From positions 62,001 to 126,000 of the forward strand of contig WEDG01002848.1 of the NCBI GenBank assembly GCA_017591395.1: DNA of 64,000 nt, given 5' to 3'. Shown piece by piece: positions 49,501-61,500 of the stretch. A model generated the notes under the pieces. It saw only the letters and a list, made by a program, of their open reading frames with translations, searched no databases and was not told the DNA's origin. The stretch's first letter is position 1. Each line of letters opens with the position of its first letter. The position numbers and the translations under genes were made by a program. The stretch is from Schistocephalus solidus (taxonomy: Eukaryota > Platyhelminthes > Cestoda > Diphyllobothriidea > Diphyllobothriidae).

Positions 49501-52500
49501 TGCATTTGCAAGGACTCAGCTAAAGATTGAGCGGATTTATGACGTTACTCAGGTTCTCACAGACAGCACAAGAACGATGGGTGTTCGAAGCGGCTGACGC
49601 TGTTGTTTCCTACGCAAATATCTGCAAAAGAATTTTTAAAGCGCCTCTTCGGTACACAAAAACGAATACCTGTGTCCGAGAATCCTAATGTTTGCAGCTA
49701 ATTTTTCTTCGTTCTCAGTAAAAGGAGCTCTAAATTCAAGGCAGAATTCCGAGGCTTATGTGCTCAAATAACCCAAGAATCCTCGTGATGCTGTCACCAA
49801 AGTTGTGGACGGACTCATACTCATCGAATGTATTTCTTCTTCCAGTTGGATGCTTTCTGTCAAAATTTATGGCAGATAGTTAATTTACGCGTAGTTTTAA
49901 ACACAACGTAGAAGTCACAGGAACCTGAGAATAAACGGACGTTTGGGGAATTGATATGTTGTGCATATAATTCCATTTATTGACTAAATGATGTTACAGG
50001 GCTCGTACGTCGTTTGACGAAGGAACCCTAACAGCGACTTGAAATCGGCAAAGAAACAAACGAAAAAGACCGGATTTTGAACATGCTCCTTAAGGCTGAC
50101 ATTGAATCATTGATTGAACGCTAAGCTGGAACGAATGCTTATAGCACCCTCGCTCTGTTCTTTGGTTAAACTTGATGAGTTGATATGTTGTGTGGCATAC
50201 ATAATCCTGGTCAAGTGTAGGCAGTGACCAGATGGTGTTTTGTGTAATGTCTGGCACGGAGGAGCAGATTGTGTGAACTGGGATTCCTGCTGCCGCTTCC
50301 ATCCTTTCGCTGTCGTGTTAAAACACTGGTTAGGTGTTTCTTGTGGAGCAAGGAGCGTGGTGGTACGCTTAGGTGCGGATTTCGTCGTGCTCGCCATCTG
50401 CGCCCGACCCACTTCCGGTCTTCTTGATTCTCTCATGACACCAGGACCGGCGGGTGGGGGAAGAGAGAGTGCGCGAGATATATCGCAAGGCAACTATCAC
50501 TTAAAACTAACTCACGTGCAAGTCACCGTAGTCGCTTACAACCTGTTGAAGCACGCGTTCGAAAGTATCGAATGCAACTGTCGAACTGTGATTCAAACAT
50601 AGAAAAGCTCCTGCGAGGCTGGCAGACAATCCCTGCAGTAGCTGCCTGAAAGGCTTGGATATTTAAATGCTGTGCGGCAGGGGGGGATATAGAGAAGGCA
50701 TCATAGTGGATCACATTCCCACGACCATTCGGCGCAAAGGACACGCTTGAATCTACCATGAGGCGTTAAACGTCTGTACTTGGAAGAGGGCTAACTGACG
50801 GGTTACAACAGCCCCCTCGGGACAGAGGGTCCGGCTGCGATTGCTGCTTCTCAGCGTGGCCTTTATAGCACTCCTACTCGGTTGGGCTCCGAGCCATCTC
50901 TTTCTTGTTGTTTAAGAACCTGGTCCATCATGCGCAGATCAGGCGTTAATGGCAAACATATGTGCGGTTTAGCGTTGTCAGCTACTGCGCCCCACCTAGC
51001 CTCCGGTCTTTTGACTGTTTTGACACCGGGCTCTGGTGGGTAGTGGTGCAAGTCAACTACCAATATTCACTACTCCAGGTGAAAGTCATCATCCCTGCGC
51101 GAGCGATGCTATGAGGCATATGGTGGATGTCATTGTTCACAACGGTTCAAAATTTCCAGAAATGCGCGGACGCTACGCCTTCTGGTTGATTCGAACCCTC
51201 TTCTACACGAATGGGCACTTCTTTTTTGGTTCCACGATTTTATCACACAATGATCCTGCGTATATATTACTTCAATGGGACTTCAGGTTAATAGATGTTC
51301 ATTTTCGTCTAATTAACTATATGGGAATCCTGCCCATATTCTTCTGAGTCCAAAATGTCCAATGCTGCCTGATGTAGGGAAAAATGGTAACAACCTGCAT
51401 CGAAGTCTATTCCTGCGTAGCTTCCAGCAGGAATACAACTTAATCATTCATTGCGGTTTTACTTTCTGTCGAGATTGAACTAGATTTAAATGTCCTTAAA
51501 CAAGCTAGTGTTGAGTATCAGAGTATTTGACATGAAAATTAGGGCCTTTATGCTTTTAATTTTGTAATTAGTTAACCAGTGTTAACACATGGTTAATCTT
51601 TTCTATATGCTTTTAAAGGAGGACGTCTAGGTGAGCAAGGTCACAGATCTAAACAACAGAATGCCTTTACAGACACCGGTTTTAAGTGTACACAGATATG
51701 AAGACTGTCTAAATATGGTATATTCATATAATTGTTTCCGACGTCCTTGTAACTTCAATGCAATTCAAGTTCACCTTCTATTTAGCTCGTGTTTTAAATA
51801 GATACATCTGCGTCACCGTGACACGGGGACAGAGGGAGTAGGTTGCTATCCGAACGGTTTGCAGATACCTTTGTATGTTGCGGCAAAATCTGCAAATACA
51901 CGTGCTCTGAATATTTTCCCTATTTATGCTTTTTTTCTGACGAACGTTCTTATAAAGCAGCCCGCTAGAAGTCATGATATTCAGCTTCCAATTTTACTCA
52001 TACTATCGACTTCGAGGGCTTCATCTGTGAACTTGGGGATCGTTGACTGTATTAATAATTATGTAAAATTGCAAAAATTCGTACGATTCAAATTAGTTTC
52101 AAACTTAAAATTCTATCTTCCTCCTAGTGGCAAGTTTGACTCCATACATTCTGGTTAAGTAAAAATAGAAGTGACATTGCCGTTCAGTCCTTTATGGTAT
52201 AGGATAAAGATAACTCAAACATCGAAAATCCACAAAATGGTACGCGTTAATTAAGACGTTTTTTTACATATTTGTTGGAAAGATTCTCGCTGAAAAATCG
52301 GCATGACGGCCATGAAAGAAAACTTGAAATTATGATACTTGTCAGTCTGTTCTGAATTCCTCATTAACAATCACTCCTATTTGTATCCATATCGAAAAAC
52401 ACCATACAATATCTCATGTGTCAATAGCCCCTTTGGTTGGCTACTCACCTTGTGGCGCTTAGATCACTGATTTTAATCCTAAGGTTTACTGAGGCGTTTG

Positions 52501-55500
52501 GCTTTATTTTGAAAACACCCTGTTTACTAAACCAAGTTGACAAGGCAGAATTTGCATTATTGTTGAAGGGTATTGTATAAGCGTATGAAGGCATAGGTCA
52601 TCCCAAAACAATTTTATTGCCAAAATGTTGAGTTGTATGGCTGCAAAACATAAAGGTTTTGAGTAGTATGGAAACATTCGTGTTTTAAAAGGACTAGTTC
52701 GTTGGTTTTTCACTAGCTCAAGGGATCGAATTCTATTCACTACTCTCTGAATTAACCAGCGTAAAGTTTTATTCTTTCAGAATTTATCCTTCGATCTACT
52801 TTTAGAAAACGCTATGATAAATAAAGAACTGTTTTACCGTATCTAATATTACTGCTTTTCAGTTGTGCTTTTTACAGTTTTTGCAGATGTACAAACGTGC
52901 CAAACTCATGCAAGTCCGTACAGGTCGTTGCCTATGGAGTTGCACTGCTGCTATGGCGAAAGAGCAGATCAATTAATCCAGCTCCTCACAGATCATGGCG
53001 CATTGAGCTTCGAAAAAGTTTCTGGTCTGTCTTATGTCTTCACATGCCCCTGAGCTTTTTTGATAAATTTCATGTTATGCTGCAAGTTGATCTATAATTA
53101 AAATGCATGACTTTAAAAATCACGCCATTCCGAAATATGCACATTATTGGGGCGTTTTGAACCCTCACAGGTCTTGACTTGTTAAATCTAAGTGACATTG
53201 GCACTTCAAGTGAGTACAGTAGTTAAACTGTAGGCAACTTACTGCTCTCCGCTACCATGAACCAAACACTTTTCAGCGCATCTACTAAAAATCACGGTTA
53301 ACTACATTCTTTCTGAGCATGCAGAACTTTGAAGAAAGTTAACAAAATAGGACAGATGTGTTTTCCCTGTCTTGATGGCAAAATTCAGTTTTCGCCAGTA
53401 TATTATTACTTATATCATTGCATCTTACACATTAACTAAACATACTGTGCAGATATATCGATCATGTAACCGCATCCAGACTTTATGTTTTATAATTTAT
53501 CGCGATGCCAAACCATAAAGAGGCCATTATTTTGGTCGACAAATGTGAAAACAGAGACATCAGTCAAAATTAAATCTCATCTTCTGACTTTTGAGTGTGG
53601 TTAAGCTGACAAATTTTCTGGTGGCTATATCAGTTTACCTGCAAATAATCGCAGTTAGGTGGAGCTGGAGTGGTTTAGATATCTTAAGCATAATAAGCGT
53701 AATATATTTTTAAAATCATTGTGAAGGGGAAGAAAGTTTTAAATATTCTGAGTGCAACGAGAAACAATGTTTTGACAATGAATGGCAGCCTTTAATTGTA
53801 AGTACAGGAGTGCTGAACCCTCCTCATCATGCTGTAAGGCGCGTAACAAATAACATGCCAGGAAACGTATGATTAATATCCAGAAACAACAGGCAATTAA
53901 ATCATACTGTTCTGCATAGCCGAACAGATAAAATATCCGTCGTACGTTCGGGAATGGGGTTTGAAAAGACTACTGGAAAAGGGTTAAAGTATTTCAAATA
54001 GAACATGTAAAGGTAATGATAAAAAGCTGTTTTTCATGATAGTTCGACCGCCTGTTTCGACGATGCCCACCGTATGTTCCACGGAAGGGTGCTGAAGGGA
54101 CGGTCAATTGCGTGCGAATTAGTTTTAATTGATAGTAGCCTTGCGATGCAGCTACCGCACTCTCTCCTCCTCCCCCACCTGAACCCGGTGTCATGACAGA
54201 GTCAAGAAGACCGGAGTCGGGAGAGGACAGAGGTGGCTGTCACGGCCGGAGCCGCCCCTGGGCGTACCACCACACCTGGCTCGGATCCCACGGAGTGGGA
54301 GTGCCATAAAGGCCACATTAAGAAGGAGCCATTGCAGCCTGACTCTCAGTCCGCCATTCAGCCACTCCACACACAAAACACACATTGGGCTGACCACGTG
54401 GTCCGACTTATCCTGTCAGTTGGCAACCTTCCAAGCCACGGCTTTTAGCGCACCGTGATAGTTTCAAGCGCGTCAGATTGTTTATAGTGAGGAACATTCG
54501 CTGAGCTGTCGACCTCACTCTCTCCCCACCCCCACAGTCAAACCACTGTCCGAGCCGGTCAGTTGTCTGTACGGAAGTGGGCGCAGCTGCTGGTGACCTC
54601 GTATACGTGTACTACGTACACGACCTGGTCCCCAAAACACGAACACCAGGATTTCACACAACTGGGGTGAACGGCTTACATTTCACATGTGTGAGATAGC
54701 CATAGGTCACGTTAAGAAGGAGCCATCGCAGCCTGACTCTCAGACCACCAGTCAGCCACTCCACACAACACACATTGGATTAACTGCGAGGTCTGAGTGT
54801 AATTGTCAGTTACCAACCTTCCAACCGCGGCGCTTAACGTTACCGCACACACTCCTCCTCCCCCACCTGAGCCTGGTCTCACGACAAAGGCAAGAAGACC
54901 GGAGATGGGAGATGGCGCAGGTGGCCGGCGCGGCCGGAGCCGCCCCTCGGCGTACCACCACACCTGGCTCGGATCCCACGGAGTGGGAGTGCCATAAAGG
55001 CCATATTAAGAAGGAGCCATTGCAGCCTGACTCTCAGTCCGCCAGTCAGCCACTTCACACAAAACACACATTGTGCTGACCATGCAATCCGAGTTTTCCC
55101 GTCAGTTGGCAACCTTCTAAGCCACGGCTTTTAGCGCACCATGATAGTTTTAAAGCGCGTCAGATTGTTTATAGTGAGGAAAATGCGCTGAGTTATCGAC
55201 ATCACTCTCTCCGCACCCCCAAAATAAGACCACTGTCCGAGCCGGTCAGTTGCCTGATGTGGGAGTGGGTGCATTGGCTGACAGATCGGCGTACCCGTCT
55301 TCGCGCGCCACAGCACGACCTGGCCCCCATAAGGCACACACCAGGATTCACAAACTCAGGGGATATGGAGCAGCCATCGCCGTCTGACTCCCAGTCCACT
55401 GGTCAGCCACTCGACACACACACAGCACATACACTGAGCTGACGGCGTGGTCAAGTGTAAGCATCAGATTGGCAGCCTTCCCAGCCACGTTGTCTCGGAA

Positions 55501-58500
55501 ATCGTAATATATTCAGGTACATGGTAATTGTGAGGGTGTTGTCGATGTATTGGTTTAGATAGTGTGAGCTGATGTAGCTTAACCTCTGGTGGTTTACCGC
55601 AGGTCTTTGTGAATGTGCATGTGTCCGAATAGGCCCATGCGATGTTTGAATATGCGGGAGCAGTGAGGGCAGTGGAAGCGGGCACGTCGCCTGTATGTCG
55701 GAGCCCCAGGCGCTGGTTCACCAGCCTCCGTGCGATGGATTCTCAGGAGACCGATCAAGCCGATGCGTAAGTAGAATTTGTGGGCGCAGTGTGGGCAGGA
55801 AAAATTGGAAGAGGCTGAGGGGGGGTGTCATTCATGGTAGTGGGGTGGCGGTGGTTGTAAGAATGGCTGGAGCGGAGGGTGTGTATGGGGTATCGGTGTT
55901 GTCCGCATTGCGGTGAATTCCGCTGTCATGAATGCGCATGTGACCGGAAATGCCCATGCGATGAGTTCATGCACGAGGACAGTAAGGGCAGTTGAGGCGG
56001 CGATTTCTGCTGTGTGTTGGAGCTCCAGGCACCGATTCACCAGTCTCTGTACAATGGATTCGCAAGTTGACGTACGCTCTGTATGGAGGGTCAGTAAACA
56101 AATTGCTGCACACAACTCTCAACTGCCCACTCGCGTTTCGATCTTTCTTGCTCACGAAGTTTCTGCACGTTTTCAGCACTGGGTTGTGTGCAGTACAGTA
56201 TTTCAGCTAAGTACCATAATTTCAAAACGCTTTTTTTTTGCGGGCAAAACCAGGTTCCTTTTTCGGGATCCCATCACTTGCTTGCATCCAGAAAGACCAT
56301 ATACATCAGGCAAGTGGTTGAGAGCTCTCTCCAACCAGATTGAAAGGCAATTGTGCTGCGGCACCATAAAATACTGGACTCCCCAATCGCATCGCCTAGA
56401 AACCTATTTGTTGCGCTATCTGAAGTTGCATATCAATTTTCCATCAAACTTTCCAGGTTCTATCCTCACCGAGCACACCTTACGGCAGATGACTGTTTCC
56501 TACACACCGATATTCTTTCTCGGCAATTATACACAAAAACATGTTATGGCTGCCTTTTGCTTTCAACTTTTAAAGCGTAGTTTGCTGAAAGTAGATCCAA
56601 TAAAGAAAAGCCAGACGGGGATGACCATTTCTAGCTAATGAGCACTCGTCATTCAGCCTTATCCGAACCCAGGTTATTGTCGCACATAATTTTCCAACAT
56701 GCATTCTTTCTTCAATTGGCGTTAAGTTCAAATCTAAATCAGTTGAGCGATTGGCCCATTTTGTTGGTGTCTGAGATCGGGTATATTGGTTTATGTTTTC
56801 TCTATTTTTTTGTTGGGAATCCATTCAGCATGTATCCATGGTTTCTATGCGACTGACCGTGAGGACTCCACATTGAGCTCCAAAGCACAAAGGGAGAAGC
56901 ATGTTCCATAACCCGATTGGTGAACGCATTTCCAACCTAAGCAAGCACCAGTTTCCTGGCATACATTTTGTAATACGGCCTTGAATAACGCTTTAAGCAA
57001 GACGCTTTTAGATGGAGCCTGCTTTTTGGAAAATTTAATATGTCACCCTTTTCCAAATTTGTCAGGAGCGTTTTTTACCATACGAAGCATATGTTCTTTA
57101 ATGCAGTCCAGGCGTCTCTCGGGCAAATAGACTTTCACGATCGTGATTTCCCGAAATGTGTGCAAGCTCTAATGGAAAATGGCGACTTCCAATCCGCATG
57201 GAATATCTTAAATGACTCATCATTTGACTGGACCCCAAGAAGTACTACTGATGGATCAACATATTTGCATTACCTGGTAGATATGTACGTCCTTTACTCT
57301 TTGTTTTTTTTCATAGGTGTGTGACATTTGTTTTTAAATCTTGCTTAAAAATAACTTAATTTTCCGTAAACGGACACGAGCAGTAAATTACTCGACCATT
57401 TCAGCATTCAGTGTCAATTGTGTATGAAAAAAGTAGATGGGAAAATGTAATTTCGAATCACCTTATTCGGTTCCGGGGAAGATGACGTAGTCTGATTTCT
57501 GAGGATTCACTTGAGAGCAGCGACAAGTTAATACAGGCAAAGGAAGACTGACAAAGGTTTGTAGTGAGGTTTATGTTACAGCAACCAACGTGCAGATTGA
57601 AGTTTCATAACAGAACTGTGATTTTCAGCCGCAAACATTTATTGATTCTGACGACCGGAAGCCATCTTCTACTCTACTAAGCAGGGTACATTATATTAGA
57701 TCCATAGGTTTTTTGATGCTCACAAGTTCTCTCATTTGAGACGTTTGATGCAGTGACCAGACATGCGTCAGGCTTTCGGCCACCAAGAGCTGCTTCTTTG
57801 AAACCATCTGTGAGGTTAGGAATGCCTGTGAATTTCCTAGGTTCTTTTCGTTTACCACAATGGCTGATTTCTAATTGGATCCTCAGTAAATACTCGGAAG
57901 CAACCGTAAGTACGATTGACTTCCAGTTGTACCAAATCAAACTTCAGAGTGAGATCTGTGAGGGTGGGCTTATTGAGTTGGTACACTAGCAGTTACTTTG
58001 TGACATGTTGATGAGGGACACGTAGTGCATAAATAGTGCATAAATACCATTAGTATGTTCATAAGGGGGATTTTCGATATCACTGGCACAACGTGGATGC
58101 AGGCAGTGGTGCTTTACGACCTACCTGTATCTAAACAATTGTGCTGCTTTCAAAAATTCACAAATTCACCAAAATATAATCATTTACTAAAGCATGTTCT
58201 GCTCATTCGTTCAAAAGTAAATGAAAGAGGCATTCTGGTTTTTCCTCCGTCGAACTTATCAGTAAACTCACAAGGCTATATGGATTTTATGTATTTTTAC
58301 TTATAAATTCAGTAGCCCTTCACGTTTTATACTTTCTGTTTATCCTAAAGGTATGCAAAGTGCCAAAACAAACCCCTGCATCAAGCCGGCTTGCTTAAGC
58401 TTATGGCTAAGTTGTCGTTGGTTGGAGCAGACGTTCAGGCCAAGGACAAAAAAGGCCGAACAGCACTCGTTCTGGCGGCAGAACTCACAGATCGAGATTA

Positions 58501-61500
58501 CAACCTATCTGAACTCCTAGTGAACGAAAATGGCACCTTAGGTTTGAAACCGAATGCTCTTCGCGGCAGTTCCAAGCTGCCCTGCCGTTTTCGCATGCCC
58601 GACCAGAGACTTCTTTGCCACCTCTTAAGATTGGGTAGGCACATCTGCTGACTTAATATACATAAATTTATTTTGGTACATTGATTTGTTTTTTTTTCCT
58701 ATGGTTAATATTGTGTGTAGTATGAAAGTCCAGGACGTTACCTCGAATAGAAATTAATTGAGGGTGGTTAAATTAAATACTATTTCTCGAAAATTTCACT
58801 TTAATACCTTCTTTTACAAATATTATTCGTGATGCATGCAAAAAGTCATAATGAGATGCATTTTCGATATATATATATTTCATAGTGATACGTAGATAAT
58901 CTGTTAAATTTTGAATCAGTCCAGACATTAGGGGTCATGAATGTGCCAAGGCAAAGTGTTCCCAATTAAAAATCAAAAGAAAGCAACAAAACATCCATTT
59001 TATAACAAATATTCTTGACAGCAGTCGAAAATATATGGGCTAGTAATTCCCATGGCCAGACATATGGACGGTATTTAGCTGATGTATGTTCTTACGGTAC
59101 TTACAAGCCATGCAAAAGTGTACATTTAAAACATGTCAGTTTGGTCTGAAATAAAATTAAGTGCAATTGAGGTTGCATAATGCACTAGATTGACAGCTCA
59201 GTTACTAGCTAAAAGTCCAGACATATATTTCGCCAATATTCTGCCAATGCATGCCCGAACTGCGAGGAGTCCGGCTTATCAGTGGGTCTCCCAGCATTCC
59301 AGTGTGCTTTCTGGTGGACCCTACAAATTTGAAATTTTTGCTTTCTAAGATCCGCAGAAAATAATGGCCGAATTAGAGTAGATCCGATAGAATCAAGTCT
59401 ATAAGGCTTAATTCCATCTGATTTACCCTTAGTTTACACTTCATATGTGAGAAGATGTCGCATACTACCCGAGAAGAGGCCTGATGATGATTCGAAATTG
59501 TTGCTTTTTAATGTCCTCAGAAATAAGTAGCCAACTTGGCTGATGATCTTCAACCCAAATAGTCATATCATCGTTTGGTTTGCGCCTACAGACTGCATAA
59601 TAAACTGATAAACTCCAAGTTATCGATTAATTTCTGAGGAAATAAAAAGGCAACAATCAGAGATAGTGTTAAGGTAACGGTTGGGGTTAATTTAGAATTT
59701 CAGATTGAGACCAGATTTAGTGTTATGCGTAAAGTTTTCAGCAGATTGGAAGTTGCATTTAAGCTTTGGGTTAGGGTTGGGATACGTCTACGGGAATATT
59801 AACCCTTCCTTGAATTTTGTACAAAACCACCCATGTGTCTGCACGATGGGGTTCTTATCCCCTTCTCTACCTGACTGCGGAATCAAAAGCTTCTGCTCGC
59901 AGCGATTGTGTCCTATTTTTGTACACTATTCAAAGGCCCAGATTTGTCACAGTTGAATCCTTCTGAGCGAGATGAAGCAACATACTTACCAAAGAAATTG
60001 TTCAATTTTAACATTATGGGGGAGATTTAAGGGTCAAAACCGAGCTATTTTGGAGGCAAAGGTCAATAAACGAAAGGTTTTCGGGACCACATTGTGCTAT
60101 TTTCACTTTCATCTTCATGAACTTCTGCAAACGGTTTGATGTTTTCAACTCGAATCAGGGTGTTTATCTTTTGGTTTACAGAGATTCCGCTTAGATCTTT
60201 CATACCGTGTTTTCGTTTTTGGGGACAGGTTATACATTACGGAAGAATTTGTTGCAGGTGCTTGTTACTGTCTAGTATTTCTAGGAAGTAAGTCATTTAA
60301 GCCTCATATCCAACAGGCATTGATGCATCAGTCGGCACACAGGACGGAAGACACGTGGCCCTGGAGCAGTACCTTCCGCAAGGTGTTCTTCGGTTATGCA
60401 ACATTCAAAAACATCTTAACTCTGCGATTAGGGCTTTCCGGCTGCCGGGAATTTGGCCAACGCTGGATGCATTGCTTGAACTCGCTGAATTTCATAAAGG
60501 CAGGCCACCCATGGAAGAACTGTACGCACGTCTGAATAACTTGGTTAATTGCAAATACGCAAGACTTCGAGCTCAACGCAATGGACTGACTCCTCTTCAG
60601 CTGGTGCTTTGCTGCCGACCAGGAGTTGTCTCCGGCATCACGAAGCAGGAGCAACACAAAATTGATCATTTTGCCCGAATTATCTCCCTCCTTACTCCGG
60701 CGATTTGGACAAACGAATATATTGCTGCCGTATTGGCCGATGATGTTGACCATATGAAATACTGCCTGTGTAAGTTATCCCCCTCCCACTTGAGGGCGGA
60801 ACACTGCCATTAGCGTTGTAATCTTCTCCCTGCATATTATGTCTTCTTTACACCAACTTTGGTACGTCGGTGGGTAGAGGGTTAAGGATGGATGATCTCT
60901 TGAACTCGGTAAGCATAAATATCTGAGAAGTTAGGTGAGGGGCGATGTAACACAGTTGTGAGACTTAACCTTTACCCAAGAAGGAAAGGAAAAATAAGCA
61001 TTCTAGGTTGAAAAATCAAGATGCGTGGCTGTCCGGAAGACCACATTTCTACCTCTGTAAGAATAAATAGCTGAGAAGTTCAGTGAATGGAGATCCACGA
61101 CAGTTGACTGTTTATCAATAAGGTTGACAAGTTAGTAAAACACAGGAAAATTTTCCGAGAAAATATGGATTCGAATGCAGCATATTCATAACGAGAGTGA
61201 AAGTGCATTGAACGCCAACTCACATAAAATAAAGTCAACAAGGAAGAACACATAAAAAAATTTTCAAACTTATCACTCAATCGACTTTTAAATTTCTCCT
61301 CTACAAAACTTTTACTGATTTTAGTAAGAAGTGAATACAATTTGCCGAATAAATGCGGGAATATGAAATTAATCCTTCCCCTGTCTCACGAATGGATAGC
61401 CAAAATAAAATTAACATTAATTTCACGATGAAGTGATCGCCCCGCTCACAACACTGTAGTATTTTTACATTCCCGCAGCAATGGGAGTTGAAAGTTCAGC

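Noticed and set aside
55913..56638. Longest plus-strand open frame (241 codons)
   Set aside because: Its first 70 or so codons are antisense to the zinc-finger pseudogene and the rest has no domain. Part of 56290-56580 could be a cassette exon of the ankyrin gene, but no acceptor/donor pair in the right phase was convincing.
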